Source of the DNA: Opitutia bacterium
GTDB lineage: Bacteria > Verrucomicrobiota > Verrucomicrobiia > Opitutales > Seribacteraceae
Direction of reading: 5' to 3'
Length of the DNA: 40,122 nt
NCBI GenBank assembly: GCA_002686835.1
Contig: NYYP01000015.1
Coordinates: 2,140 to 42,261, forward strand
Part shown: positions 1 to 8,431 of the stretch, piece after piece
Numbering within the stretch: the first letter of the stretch is position 1
Layout: each line of letters starts with the position of its first letter
The notes under the pieces: model-generated
Databases searched by the model: none
Told to the model about the DNA's origin: nothing
Seen by the model: only the letters and a program-made list of their open reading frames with translations
Position numbers and translations under genes: made by a program

Positions 1-397
1 TCTAACTGCCGTCACTGATATTTCCTTGGATGCCCCGGTTACTTCCAATACTGCAAATCTGCAGGCTGGCAATCAAATCAGTCTTGATTCTGGTGCACAG
101 GTATCTTCAAGCAACTTCAATATCACCAGTACAAAATTGAGTGTGGATTCAAGTGCTTCAGTGCCCGCTTTCAATTTCTCAGGAGGAGCCGAAGGCGATC
201 CAAGTTTTGACCGAAATGGTAGGGTGCAAGAAGCTACTCAGAGCGATTGGAATAGCTACTTCAGGGCCTCTGAAACCATTGAAATTGCTTATGATTCTGC
301 CGGAGATGTGGTTCTTGACCAATTGGTTGTTTCTTTGATTTCTAATGAAGCATCTCCGGTAAACTCAGGAGAAGTCGAATTAGAAGAGGAAGAATAG
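1..397 (+). CDS. C-terminal part of a secreted/surface-type protein of unknown family (5' truncated)
   Basis: The reading frame is open from the left edge (frame starting at base 2) to the TAG at 395-397, so only the last ~131 codons are present. An internal TTG at 26 is a possible but unconvincing start. The composition is rich in Ser, Asn, Thr, Val and Asp, with short alternating beta-type segments such as QISLDSGAQVSSSNFNI. This resembles the repetitive strands of beta-solenoid surface proteins or FecR-linked exported proteins. The chain ends in a Glu-rich tail (EVELEEEE). No catalytic motif was recognised. It converges on the SDR gene 12 bases downstream. Surface or exported character is inferred from composition only. 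Confidence 0.6.
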   Translation, partial: LTAVTDISLDAPVTSNTANLQAGNQISLDSGAQVSSSNFNITSTKLSVDSSASVPAFNFSGGAEGDPSFDRNGRVQEATQSDWNSYFRASETIEIAYDSAGDVVLDQLVVSLISNEASPVNSGEVELEEEE

Positions 398-408
398 GGT
401 AGAAGATA

Positions 409-1107
409 TTAACCTATTACCGTTTTACCGGAGTCGGCAGGAGTTAAGCCTTCCAGGGTATCTACAGCATGCTGTGCCCATTCCTCTGGAGATTGATAAC
501 CTAAAGCTTCTTCCCCAAAGGTTGAGCGCAACATATCCGTATTTATAACACCCGGATTAAATGCGACTGCACCAAGTCCGCTGGGTAATTCTTGAGCCAA
601 GGAACGGCTTAATCCTTCCACACCCCATTTAGTTGCACAATAAGGTGCAACTTCGGGAGCGGTGGACTGGCCCCAATAAGAGCTAAAATTTGCGATAATA
701 CCCCGACCTGCTTCCTGCATCATGGGCAGAAATGACCTGATCATATTATGAACCCCTCCAAGATTAACTGCTAGTACCGATGCAAACTCTTCGGGGGATA
801 CATCCAGTAAACTGGCATTCTTATTGATTAAGCCAGCATTATTTACCAAAAGATCAGGAGATCCAAATTTGTCTTTTACAGAGCGTGCAAAATTCTCGAC
901 CTGTTCAGGAATGGTAACATCCAAACGATCAAAAAAATGTTCACTTTGCATATCCTGCTGAACATCTGCTAGGGCATCTTCATTCCGGGCACCTCCTGCC
1001 ACCCTCCAACCACGGGATGAAAACTCAATTGCCATTGCTCGTCCAAGGCCTCGTGAGCATCCACTGATACAAACGAGCTTATTAGTCACTGGTTTGGTTG
1101 GTTTCAA
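409..1107 (-). CDS. SDR-family NAD(P)-dependent oxidoreductase
   Basis: 232-aa classical short-chain dehydrogenase/reductase. It has the Rossmann dinucleotide-binding motif SGCSRGLGRAMA near residues 15-26, the NNAG motif in the middle of the fold, and the catalytic YxxxK as YCATK around residues 157-161 with an upstream Ser-rich strand (NFSSYWG). The length fits the family. The substrate cannot be predicted, because SDRs act on sugars, lipids, ketoacyl groups and many alcohols. The ATG start at 1107 lies inside the end of the small membrane-protein gene upstream (26-base overlap), suggesting co-transcription from the tRNA side. It is convergent with the gene at 1-397. Confidence 0.9.
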   Translation of the reverse strand: MKPTKPVTNKLVCISGCSRGLGRAMAIEFSSRGWRVAGGARNEDALADVQQDMQSEHFFDRLDVTIPEQVENFARSVKDKFGSPDLLVNNAGLINKNASLLDVSPEEFASVLAVNLGGVHNMIRSFLPMMQEAGRGIIANFSSYWGQSTAPEVAPYCATKWGVEGLSRSLAQELPSGLGAVAFNPGVINTDMLRSTFGEEALGYQSPEEWAQHAVDTLEGLTPADSGKTVIG

Positions 1108-1264
1108 CCGTAGGGCTTGTTTCTATATACCCTGGACTACCTGGGCCTTTGTGGTAGGGCGGTTTGCGGGAAAGGTTCCAATGGGCAAAAAGCCAAATAA
1201 AAGCAAACAACAGGGTTAAACCGATTATCACGATCCATTCGATCTTACTTTTCGGTCGTGCCAT
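1082..1264 (-). CDS. Small single-pass membrane protein, unknown function
   Basis: 60-aa protein starting MARPKSKIEW at the ATG at 1264. A longer in-frame start at 1330 is rejected because it lies inside the tRNA-Val gene. Residues ~9-28 form one hydrophobic membrane segment (IVIIGLTLLFAFIWLFAHW) preceded by Arg/Lys residues, so the N-terminus is probably cytoplasmic. The remaining ~30 residues are polar, Pro/Thr-rich and probably periplasmic. The gene begins 22 bases after the tRNA and overlaps the SDR start. The family was not recognised. The evidence for coding is the intact frame, a clear membrane segment and gene packing. Confidence 0.55.
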   Translation of the reverse strand: MARPKSKIEWIVIIGLTLLFAFIWLFAHWNLSRKPPYHKGPGSPGYIETSPTVETNQTSD

Positions 1265-1285
1265 AATTTGAAAAAAGAAAAAAAG

Positions 1286-1362
1286 TGGTGGGAGATGGCA
1301 GATTCGAACTGCCGACCTCATGCGTGTCATGCATGCGCTCTAACCAACTGAGCTAATCCCCC
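1286..1362 (-). tRNA. tRNA-Val (anticodon GAC), CCA encoded
   Basis: On the minus strand the gene folds as a complete cloverleaf. The acceptor GGGGGAT pairs with ATCTCCC (one G-U). The D arm is GCTC/GAGC. The anticodon stem CATGC/GCATG closes the 7-base loop ATGACAC, giving anticodon GAC. The T arm is GGCAG/CTGCC with loop TTCGAAT. Discriminator A (1289) and the genomically encoded CCA (1288-1286) follow. It reads the GUC and GUU valine codons. A promoter-like sequence lies just upstream at 1377-1404. Confidence 0.95.
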
Positions 1363-1376
1363 AAAAGGAATATTTT

Positions 1377-1404
1377 ATATTATGTTTGCTTTCTTCTAAG
1401 TCAA
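1377..1404 (-). promoter_or_regulatory. Likely sigma-70-type promoter for tRNA-Val
   Basis: The minus strand carries a -35 box TTGACT (1404-1399) and, after 16 bases, TAATAT (1382-1377) within a very A/T-rich stretch. Overlapping -10 alternatives occur at spacings of 18-19. Transcription would begin around 1370, a few bases before the mature tRNA 5' end at 1362. It could also drive the two minus-strand genes that follow the tRNA. Confidence 0.5.
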
Positions 1405-1472
1405 TGTAGTTGAAAAAAATTTGATGATAGACTCTTTACGAAGAAGGAAAATTGATCTTTAAAGGAATGCAT

Positions 1473-2489
1473 ATGAAAAAAGCTTTAGTTACAGGTATAA
1501 CCGGCCAGGATGGATCTTACCTTGCCGAGTTATTACTCGAAAAAGGCTATGAGGTGCATGGGATTGTACGTCGGGCATCCACATTCAATACCGATCGGTT
1601 GGATCATTTGTATAAAGATCCATTGGTCGATGATACCAATTTGTATCTTCATTATGGAGATTTGGCTGATGCTGTACAGTTGGTGAAATTACTTTACGAA
1701 TTGCAGCCCGATGAGATTTATAACTTAGGTGCACAAAGCCATGTACGTGTATCCTTTGATATCCCCGAGTATACTGGAGATGTAACCGGTTTGGGTGCAG
1801 TTAGGATATTAGAAGCAATCCGGGAGGCTGGTCTTGTGGAAAAAGTCCGCTATTACCAGGCATCTTCTTCCGAGATGTATGGAAAAGTACAGGAAGTCCC
1901 CCAGGTGGAGACCACTCCGTTTTGGCCGCGCTCTCCCTATGCCTGTGCCAAGGTTTATGCTCATTGGTTGACGGTCAATTATCGAGAATCCTACGATATG
2001 CACGCAAGCAGTGGAATTCTTTTTAATCATGAATCTCCGAGGCGGGGAGAGACCTTTGTGACTCGAAAAATTACCCGGGCTGCCACCCGTATCAAATTGG
2101 GTCTGCAAAAGAAGCTAATCCTGGGGAACCTTGATTCCAAGCGAGATTGGGGATATGCCAAGGAATATGTGGAAGCGATGTGGTTGATGTTGCAGCAGGA
2201 TAATCCGGATGATTATGTCATTGCCACTAATGAAACCCATACGGTTCGTGAATTTCTCGAAGAAACATTTGCATGTTTGGACTTGGACTGGAATGAATAT
2301 GTGGGATTTGATAAAAAGTACGAGCGACCCGCAGAAGTTGACCTGTTGATCGGTAATCCGCAAAAAGCAAAAAAAAAGCTAGGTTGGGAGCCTCAGACGA
2401 CTTTTAAGGGACTGGTTTCTTTGATGGTTGAAGAAGATATGAAACTTGCGCAACGGGAAAAGACCCTGGCGGAAGCAAACCTTTCCTGA
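1473..2489 (+). CDS. gmd: GDP-mannose 4,6-dehydratase
   Basis: Converts GDP-D-mannose to GDP-4-keto-6-deoxy-D-mannose, the first step toward GDP-L-fucose and other 6-deoxyhexoses for surface glycans. The 338-aa product is an extended SDR. It has the N-terminal motif [15 protein letters not shown] (residues ~8-22), catalytic SSSEMYGK, the YxxxK of SPYACAK, and the Gmd signature [15 protein letters not shown]. The ATG at 1473 was chosen because AAGGA at 1462-1466 lies six bases upstream and the resulting length is typical. In-frame starts at 1452 (TTG) and 1467 (ATG) add only residues foreign to the family. The stop overlaps the fcl start by one base (TGATG). Confidence 0.97.
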   Translation: MKKALVTGITGQDGSYLAELLLEKGYEVHGIVRRASTFNTDRLDHLYKDPLVDDTNLYLHYGDLADAVQLVKLLYELQPDEIYNLGAQSHVRVSFDIPEYTGDVTGLGAVRILEAIREAGLVEKVRYYQASSSEMYGKVQEVPQVETTPFWPRSPYACAKVYAHWLTVNYRESYDMHASSGILFNHESPRRGETFVTRKITRAATRIKLGLQKKLILGNLDSKRDWGYAKEYVEAMWLMLQQDNPDDYVIATNETHTVREFLEETFACLDLDWNEYVGFDKKYERPAEVDLLIGNPQKAKKKLGWEPQTTFKGLVSLMVEEDMKLAQREKTLAEANLS

Positions 2490-3430
2490 TGTCAAAAATT
2501 TTTATCAGTGGGCATCAAGGGATGGTCGGTTCTTCCCTTGTCCGCATCTTTCAAAAAGAACAACCTACAAGTGAATTGGTATTTGCTGGGAGAAATGAAC
2601 TCGACCTTCTTAACCAGTCTGCAGTCGAAGATTTCATCAGACTGCAAAAACCAGACATAGTAATTAACGCAGCCGCCAAGGTGGGTGGGATACATGCAAA
2701 TAATACTTATCCTGCTGAATTCATTCATCAGAACCTGCTAATCAATACAAATTTGATTCACGCGGCCTGGCAGAATGGGGTGGGGCGTTTTCTAAACCTC
2801 GGGAGTTCCTGCATATACCCGCGGGCATGTAGTCAACCAATCAAGGAGGAGTATTTGCTGACTGGTCCTTTGGAAAAAACAAACGAGGCGTATGCTCTGG
2901 CCAAAATTGCAGGGTTGGAAATGTGCCGGCACTATCGTAATCAGTATGGCGTCCTTTTTCATAGTGCTATGCCTACCAATCTTTACGGCCCTGGAGATAA
3001 TTATGTGGGCGAGAATTCCCATGTTTTACCGGCACTTATCCGACGGTTTCATGAAGCAAAGGAAGCAGGTTTGGATGAAGTCAGCATTTGGGGAACCGGC
3101 AAACCAAGGCGGGAATTGATGCATGTGGACGATCTTGCCCGAGGTGTTTTGTTTCTCTTGGGATTGGAAAACCCGCCAGACTGGGTGAATTTGGGCACAG
3201 GGGTTGATCATGCAATCCAGGAAATTGCTGAATTGGTTAAAGTTACCACGGGATTTGATGGTGAAATTTTAAATGATACCAGAAAACCCGATGGGATGCC
3301 GGTTAAAAGGCTGGATGTTTCTCAGATCAACACTCTTGGATGGAAAGCTGCAATTTCATTGGAGCAAGGTGTTTTATTAGCTTACGAAGACTTTCTGAAG
3401 GGAATGGAAGCAGGAACAACCCGCTTATAA
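2489..3430 (+). CDS. fcl: GDP-L-fucose synthase
   Basis: NADPH-dependent 3,5-epimerase/4-reductase that converts GDP-4-keto-6-deoxy-mannose, the product of the adjacent gmd, to GDP-L-fucose. The 313-aa protein has the nucleotide-binding motif GHQGMVGSSLVR at residues ~8-19, the family strand NLGSSCIYP carrying the conserved Ser/Cys pair, the YxxxK as YALAK, and the substrate loop MPTNLYGPGDNY. The start overlaps the gmd stop by one base, so translation is probably coupled. Together the genes form a dedicated fucose-donor operon. No fucosyltransferase is adjacent; the glycosyltransferases at 24-26 kb are candidate downstream users by inference only. Confidence 0.97.
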   Translation: MSKIFISGHQGMVGSSLVRIFQKEQPTSELVFAGRNELDLLNQSAVEDFIRLQKPDIVINAAAKVGGIHANNTYPAEFIHQNLLINTNLIHAAWQNGVGRFLNLGSSCIYPRACSQPIKEEYLLTGPLEKTNEAYALAKIAGLEMCRHYRNQYGVLFHSAMPTNLYGPGDNYVGENSHVLPALIRRFHEAKEAGLDEVSIWGTGKPRRELMHVDDLARGVLFLLGLENPPDWVNLGTGVDHAIQEIAELVKVTTGFDGEILNDTRKPDGMPVKRLDVSQINTLGWKAAISLEQGVLLAYEDFLKGMEAGTTRL

Positions 3431-3464
3431 TTTATCACCTAGATTTAGATCGAAGCGTTAAGCG

Positions 3465-4205
3465 TTACTCAAACTGCTTGCGAAACTCCCGAAAGTCGTC
3501 AGTTAATTCCCTTACCTGGTAGCGGAGTGCTTCTACTTCTTCTTTTAAGTCTTTAAATTCGGAAAGTACACTTTCCAATTGATCAAGTCGCTGGTCGGGT
3601 GCCGGAATATAGACTGAACTACCATCCTGCAATTCTTCGAGTTCGGGAGGTGGGGCAAGTTTATGAAACCATCTGGATTCTTTTTGCCCAGGTCTTGCCT
3701 CCATAATGCCAACCAAACTTGGTGAACGTTCCATCATATCCGTCAGCGTATCTTCTACATCCTGTATGCCATCGAAATTAAACATCCGGTCGGCTCGGTT
3801 GTTCAATTCACCGGTAGTTTGAGGTCCGCGGTTTAAAAGTTCTGCAATCAGGGCACGTTCGGCTTTGATTAAATCGAGTTCTTTTTCGGCATTATGTTGG
3901 AATTTAGGAACCCGGGAACCAACCAAATCCACACGATGTGCCAATCTTTTGGTCCGCAATTGTTCAATTGCTTGATTAACCTCATCCTCACTTAAATTGG
4001 TTCGGGGTAATCGATTATTTTTTTGATTACAAGCATTGACCAACCCATTTAGACTCATTGGGTAGTACTCTGGCGTAGTTAGTTCTTTTTCAATTAAAGA
4101 ACCGAGCACACGCGTTTCTTCGAAGGTTAACTGAACAAGTTCCTCTGCAGAAGCAATTGTATCTGCAGTGGTGCTTTCGGAAGTGTATGTATTGTCTGGT
4201 TCCAT
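3465..4205 (-). CDS. yceH: YceH family protein (DUF480)
   Basis: 246 aa. Residues ~25-185 match the YceH/DUF480 family, which is predicted to contain two winged-helix units. The signature pieces are VLGSLIEKELTTPEYYPMSL, NACNQKNNR and LLNRGPQTTGELNNRADRM. The last ~50 residues form a heptad-rich coiled coil (LDQLESVLSEFKDLKEEVEAL), as in family members. Biochemical function is not established; winged-helix architecture suggests nucleic-acid or protein binding. It is the last gene of the long minus-strand run, 54 bases after rpmA, and converges on fcl with 34 bases between them. Confidence 0.88.
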   Translation of the reverse strand: MEPDNTYTSESTTADTIASAEELVQLTFEETRVLGSLIEKELTTPEYYPMSLNGLVNACNQKNNRLPRTNLSEDEVNQAIEQLRTKRLAHRVDLVGSRVPKFQHNAEKELDLIKAERALIAELLNRGPQTTGELNNRADRMFNFDGIQDVEDTLTDMMERSPSLVGIMEARPGQKESRWFHKLAPPPELEELQDGSSVYIPAPDQRLDQLESVLSEFKDLKEEVEALRYQVRELTDDFREFRKQFE

Positions 4206-4259
4206 TAATCTCTAGGAGAGAGATACCAAACAATTTGGCATGGATAGCCCGAGTAGAAG

Positions 4260-4505
4260 TTAGTCGGCAAGGACGTTTACCAAACGGTGTGGTTTATCAA
4301 ACTCTACCTTTCCAGCAGACAGGGCAAAGAGGGTAAAGTCTTTACCAAGACCAACATTCTTACCAGGATGATATTTGGTGCCTCGTTGACGAAGAATGAT
4401 ATTACCGGCGAGTACTGACTCGCCTCCAAATTTTTTGACTCCCAAGCGCTTGCTGTTGCTGTCGCGTCCGTTTTTAGATGTTCCTTGTCCTTTTTTATGT
4501 GCCAT
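4260..4505 (-). CDS. rpmA: 50S ribosomal protein L27
   Basis: 81-aa L27 of the large ribosomal subunit, whose N-terminal tail reaches the peptidyl-transferase centre. It begins [17 protein letters not shown] and contains the diagnostic [12 protein letters not shown] and [10 protein letters not shown] segments. It starts directly with MAHKK, without the cleavable N-terminal extension found in some Firmicutes. It lies 33 bases after rplU in the standard L21-L27 order, so the two are almost certainly co-transcribed. Confidence 0.98.
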   Translation of the reverse strand: MAHKKGQGTSKNGRDSNSKRLGVKKFGGESVLAGNIILRQRGTKYHPGKNVGLGKDFTLFALSAGKVEFDKPHRLVNVLAD

Positions 4506-4538
4506 GACTCGAAATGGTTGGTGCTAAGTGGAATGAAA

Positions 4539-4856
4539 TTATTTGAGATCGATTGATTCGATTTCAATGACTGAAAGCAATTGGCGGTGGCCTCTTCTAC
4601 GCTTGTACCCCTGACGACGCTTTTTCTTAAAAACGATCACTTTTTTGTCCTTCTTGTTTTCCAAAATCTTCGCAGTGACAGATGCACCTTCAACGGTGGG
4701 GGATCCAAAAGTGGACTTGCCGTCGTTAACGACCATTAAGACATCGTCGATCTTAACTTGATCGCCTTCTTTAGTTTCGGGGTAACGGTTTACAAATAGC
4801 TTATCGCCTTTTTCTACGACGAACTGGCTGCCTTGGGTACGGATAGTGGCTTTCAT
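4539..4856 (-). CDS. rplU: 50S ribosomal protein L21
   Basis: 105-aa L21. The ATG at 4856 begins [18 protein letters not shown], which matches the family N-terminus; an in-frame upstream start at 4904 would add 16 residues read through leader hairpins. The conserved C-terminal block [20 protein letters not shown] is present. It binds 23S rRNA near L20. It is followed by rpmA as in most bacteria. The 85-base leader contains two hairpins with alternative pairing, which could be the site of ribosomal-protein autoregulation (see separate entry). Confidence 0.97.
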   Translation of the reverse strand: MKATIRTQGSQFVVEKGDKLFVNRYPETKEGDQVKIDDVLMVVNDGKSTFGSPTVEGASVTAKILENKKDKKVIVFKKKRRQGYKRRRGHRQLLSVIEIESIDLK

Positions 4857-4888
4857 GATTTTTGGGAAATCTTTTAAAAAACCAATTT

Positions 4889-4927
4889 CTTGCCTCTTTG
4901 GCAAGTTCGATCTTGGTTTGGCAAGAT
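4889..4927 (-). promoter_or_regulatory. rplU leader with two tandem, mutually exclusive hairpins
   Basis: Reading the minus strand toward rplU, hairpin 1 is ATCTTG / CAAGAT (4927-4922 with 4915-4910, loop 6). Hairpin 2 is CTTGCC / GGCAAG (4905-4900 with 4894-4889, loop AAAGA), followed by AAATTGGTTTTTT. CTTGCC also occurs inside hairpin 1, so GGCAAG could pair with either copy. That would make an alternative longer-range stem which excludes hairpin 1. Hairpin 2 with the following U-rich run resembles an attenuator. A role in L21/L27 autoregulation is inference. Confidence 0.4.
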
Positions 4928-4941
4928 TGATGAAGGAATGA

Positions 4942-5790
4942 TCAAAACGGGAGCAAACATTCGTCGTTTAGGATCATTTGCCCTACCCGAGTAGCTGGTC
5001 CTTTCATCAAAACATTAAATTGATCATCTATATGCAACTGAATTTCTCCACCAGGCATTTCCACGGTGATATCAGCGTCACATGCTCCCATTTTGCGGGC
5101 AACCGCACCCGCAGCAGAACTACTACTACCAGAGGCAAGAGTATATCCGGCACCGCGTTCCCAAATTTCTATCTTTATCCGGTTACGGTCGAGGATTTTA
5201 AGGAATTGTACATTTGTACGGTTGGGGAAGTTCGGATGGTTTTCAAGTTCAGGCCCATATTTCTTAGCCAAGGATTCGTTAAGCTCGTCCACAGGAACGA
5301 CACAATGAGGATTTCCAATGGTTGCTCCATAGTAGCTGAAATTTGCATCAGAAAGCACAATGTTTTCTTCGAGCACTTCTCTCGGATCACCTGCTATTGA
5401 GACCGGAATAATATCACTATGAAAACTCACTTGACCCATTTCTACAGAGATCGTGGATATATCTTTAGAAACTTCACAACTCACAACCCCTCCCAAAGTA
5501 TCGACCGAAAAGGTATTTTGTCCGACCAGTTTGGCATCTCTTAAATAGCGTGCAAAAATGCGCAGGCCATTACCACTTTTTTCAGCTTCGCTACCATCAG
5601 GGTTTAGAATCTGCAGTCCGAAGTCGGCTCTATTGGTGGGCAGAGGACCAACCAGGATACCATCCGAACCCAGTCCGAAATTGCGGTGGCAAATGCGAAT
5701 AATTTCTTTCTCGGTGAAGGAATGATTAATCTTTCTTGGGTCGTACACGAGGTAATCGTTTCCCAGGGCATGGTATTTTTCAAAATTCAT
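4942..5790 (-). CDS. dapF: Diaminopimelate epimerase homologue with both catalytic Cys replaced by Ser
   Basis: 282 aa beginning [15 protein letters not shown], the classical DapF N-terminus, so the ATG at 5790 is preferred over the much longer upstream frame. DapF interconverts LL- and meso-diaminopimelate for lysine and peptidoglycan using two cysteines, one as thiolate and one as thiol. The fold-defining motifs are present: GNDY (10-13), NPDGSEAE (63-70), GNPH (159-162), ERGAG (211-215) and PGGE. However, the CGNG cysteine is Ser72 (KSGNGLR, codon AGT) and the second, normally in ACGTGA, is Ser220 (LASGSSSS, codon TCT). It may be a divergent enzyme with altered chemistry, a different racemase/epimerase, or non-catalytic. 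It sits between the DUF5069 gene and rplU. Confidence 0.85.
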   Translation of the reverse strand: MNFEKYHALGNDYLVYDPRKINHSFTEKEIIRICHRNFGLGSDGILVGPLPTNRADFGLQILNPDGSEAEKSGNGLRIFARYLRDAKLVGQNTFSVDTLGGVVSCEVSKDISTISVEMGQVSFHSDIIPVSIAGDPREVLEENIVLSDANFSYYGATIGNPHCVVPVDELNESLAKKYGPELENHPNFPNRTNVQFLKILDRNRIKIEIWERGAGYTLASGSSSSAAGAVARKMGACDADITVEMPGGEIQLHIDDQFNVLMKGPATRVGQMILNDECLLPF

Positions 5791-5815
5791 GGATAATAAA
5801 AAACGGGATAAGGCA

Positions 5816-6346
5816 TTAATGGAGGGAAGAATTTTGGCGGTCAAGCACCCACTGGATAATTGCCTGATCATTATCTCTCCATTGCCTGACCACTCGTAAG
5901 AACTCGGCAGGATGAATGTTATTGGAACGGAAAAAATGTCGATCTCCACCACATCCATACATGACTGATGGAGGTAATTCTCCCCTAAGTTTTGCCCGAG
6001 CTTTTGGCAAAATTCTGGGCAACCAGATAATGCCTGCCGCATCCTCGGTTTTTGGGGGAAGGGAGCTAGGGTCGAGTCTTTTGGATGATAGTTCGCTCAT
6101 TTGTTCGTGCACAAAGAAATTCCATCTCTCATAGTGCACCAGGACAAAGGTAATCAAATCGGGTTCCTCATGGAGACACCAATCCTCAACATAGTCGAAC
6201 ACATCCATTTTATTTAAACCCCATCCTGAAAGAATGGGCAGTTCATTGGCAATGGGGAAGTCCTCAGCGCGGTTGTTCCCCCTGCGGTACAGATCAACTG
6301 ATATTTGCCAAATTCGTGAAAGTTCTGTGTGGAAAGAATGAGACAT
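5816..6346 (-). CDS. DUF5069 family protein
   Basis: 176 aa counted from the ATG at 6346 (an in-frame TTG at 6388 is possible). The C-terminal ~80 residues match the DUF5069 pattern. There is GIIWLPRILPKARAKLRGEL, then a YGCGGDRHFF segment, HPAEFLRVV, and a terminal acidic/Trp motif NDQAIIQWV. The N-terminal ~90 residues (ELSRIWQISVDLYRRGN ...) are less conserved. The family is common in Verrucomicrobiota and Planctomycetota and has no established function. It is a soluble cytoplasmic protein by composition. It lies 48 bases after rnr and 25 bases before dapF in the minus-strand run. Confidence 0.75.
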   Translation of the reverse strand: MSHSFHTELSRIWQISVDLYRRGNNRAEDFPIANELPILSGWGLNKMDVFDYVEDWCLHEEPDLITFVLVHYERWNFFVHEQMSELSSKRLDPSSLPPKTEDAAGIIWLPRILPKARAKLRGELPPSVMYGCGGDRHFFRSNNIHPAEFLRVVRQWRDNDQAIIQWVLDRQNSSLH

Positions 6347-6394
6347 GGAAAAAGGACCAACGGTAATAGGGGTTGTTGAAACGGACAAGCTAGC

Positions 6395-8326
6395 TCAGGC
6401 CAAACGAAAATCAAGTTGTTTGTCCAATTTATTGATTCGATAAATTTGTACCTCAACTTTTTGGCCTATTCTTAATTTATTTTTTGGATTTCGACCAACC
6501 AGATATGCACCATTGGATGCAAGGCGGTATCCAAGCTCCCGAGGTAAGGTACGGGTGGGTACAAATCCCCGAGCCAGAGTATCGGTTAATTCGATAAAAA
6601 ATCCCTTACGATTAATCTCCGTAATGATGGCAGCATGACTGTCAGGGTCTTTCTTTTCCAGGTCACGGGCGTAGAAAAGGATAAGTTTATCTTTTACGGA
6701 TTCTCGCTCGGCGTCGACACTGTTTCGCTCACTAATGGATAGCTTCTTTGCCAACCCTTCGAGAGATTCTGGATAATTTTTGTTTTTTTCTTTTTGCCGG
6801 ATTAAACTTTCGATCGCTCGGTGGGTAACTAAATCCGCATACCTTCTGATGGGGGAGGTGAAATGCAGATAATCATTCATTGCCAATCCATAATGACCAT
6901 CAGGACTTGCCCGGTAGCAGGCCTGTTGAAGACTGCGAAGAAACTTAATTCTCAGAACCTGGGAAATCGGTGACTGGTTGATTTGTTTAAGCATCTTTTG
7001 CACTTCCTTCCGGTTTGTCAGTTCTCCACAGGAAATTCCAAAGAGGGAAAGAAAATGCCTGAGTTCTTCTAAGCTCTCGGGGTCGGGTTCCGGGTGAGCT
7101 CGGTAAACCACTGGCAATCTCTTCTTCCGTGCCTGACGGGCAATTGTTTGATTGGCCAGCAACATAAACTCTTCAATCAGTTGATGACTTTCATCGTCAA
7201 GGTTCTGATAAATCTTTTCGGGCTGTCCCATCTCATCGACCAAAATTTTAACCTCAGAAGAAGCGAGTTCCAGTGAACCATTTTCCAGTCTTTTTTTTCG
7301 TAACAAGGAGGCGACAGACCCCAAGGTTTTTACAGTTTTATGGATTTTCCGGAGGATGGTATCATCCAATGCTGGAAGCGGACGTCCTGGATTGCCCGAG
7401 TACCTGCTGGGTGGGGGGGAGGATTCAATAATCTCCTGCAAGTCATCATTCTCTAAAAAAAGCAAAGCCTGCTCGTAAGTCAGTCTTTTGTCACTGCGGA
7501 TAATGGATTCAAAAATATGGTGTCCCAAAAGTTCAAACTTTGATGAAAAACGAAAAATAACAGATTTTACCAATCTGTCCTCACCTTCGACCAAACTACA
7601 AATGCCACTGGACAGGGAGTGGGGGAGCATGGGGACAACTTCTCCAACAAGATAAGTCGAATTTGCACGCCTCCTTGCTTCTTTGTCCAAAGCGGAGCCA
7701 GGTTTTACATAATGAGAAACATCTGCAATATGGACGCCAATTTCCAGGATTCCACTTTCCAGGACTTTTAATGATACAGCATCATCAAAGTCCCGTGCAT
7801 CAAGCGGATCGATCGTTAGAGTGAAAATTTCACGAAAATCCTTTCTTCCTTTGCAATCCCTGATGGAAACTTTATCCCCGTATACCTTGGCCTCTTCTTC
7901 AACCTTCTTTGGGAATACCTGTGCGAGTCCATACTTTGCAAGAATTCCCTTATGGTCGGTTCTTGCATCTTCACTAGGTCCAAGGACCTTAAGAATCTTA
8001 CAGGTGGGTATACGAGCAGGGGGGTCCCAACGGACAAATTTCACCAATACTTTATCATGCTCCTGGGCATTTTTTGTATCCCCCATCACCTTGAAAGGTA
8101 TGGGGATTCTTGAATTTTCTGTATGGACTAAAGATCTGCCCAATTCATGGCTAAAAAAACCTAAGAATTCATCGGTGTTTCTCTTTACAATTTTACGAAC
8201 CTCAAACCTGTGAGGCTTGGGCTTGCCTCCACGTTTAAACTTTTTTTTGTCTTTCTTTTTGGGAGGCAGTCGAAATAGCTCAATCAAATCGCCGTGAAGC
8301 GCAGTAGAGGAAGCACCTCTGGCCAA
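6395..8326 (-). CDS. rnr: Ribonuclease R / RNase II-family 3'-5' exoribonuclease
   Basis: Processive hydrolytic exoribonuclease of the RNB superfamily. The 643 aa counted from the TTG at 8326 include OB-type RNA-binding segments (~1-150), the RNB catalytic core with TIDPLDARDFDDAVS (~170-184) carrying the metal-binding Asp residues, and the conserved HFTSPIRRYADLV. A C-terminal S1 domain covers ~560-643. Homology appears to begin earlier: the frame stays open to the pseudopilin stop at 8432-8434, and the extra codons (IRGTIFFSRNGRAKVVLP ...) look like the N-terminal OB domain. That extension has no ATG, GTG or TTG, so the true start may be a rare codon such as ATT at 8428 or CTG at 8419. It is shorter than E. 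coli RNase R and lacks its basic tail. Confidence 0.93.
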   Translation of the reverse strand: MARGASSTALHGDLIELFRLPPKKKDKKKFKRGGKPKPHRFEVRKIVKRNTDEFLGFFSHELGRSLVHTENSRIPIPFKVMGDTKNAQEHDKVLVKFVRWDPPARIPTCKILKVLGPSEDARTDHKGILAKYGLAQVFPKKVEEEAKVYGDKVSIRDCKGRKDFREIFTLTIDPLDARDFDDAVSLKVLESGILEIGVHIADVSHYVKPGSALDKEARRRANSTYLVGEVVPMLPHSLSSGICSLVEGEDRLVKSVIFRFSSKFELLGHHIFESIIRSDKRLTYEQALLFLENDDLQEIIESSPPPSRYSGNPGRPLPALDDTILRKIHKTVKTLGSVASLLRKKRLENGSLELASSEVKILVDEMGQPEKIYQNLDDESHQLIEEFMLLANQTIARQARKKRLPVVYRAHPEPDPESLEELRHFLSLFGISCGELTNRKEVQKMLKQINQSPISQVLRIKFLRSLQQACYRASPDGHYGLAMNDYLHFTSPIRRYADLVTHRAIESLIRQKEKNKNYPESLEGLAKKLSISERNSVDAERESVKDKLILFYARDLEKKDPDSHAAIITEINRKGFFIELTDTLARGFVPTRTLPRELGYRLASNGAYLVGRNPKNKLRIGQKVEVQIYRINKLDKQLDFRLA

Positions 8327-8431
8327 AGAGATAGATTCGTCACAATTTGGAAGGACAACTTTTGCCCTGCCATTTCGTGAGAAAAAGATTGTGCCCCGTA
8401 TATTTTTGCTAGGTTGCAGGGGGCTAATTAA

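Noticed and set aside
1265-1330. Upstream extension of the small membrane protein beginning at 1330
   Set aside because: These codons lie largely within the tRNA-Val gene and its 3' flank; the ATG at 1264 gives a sensible protein.
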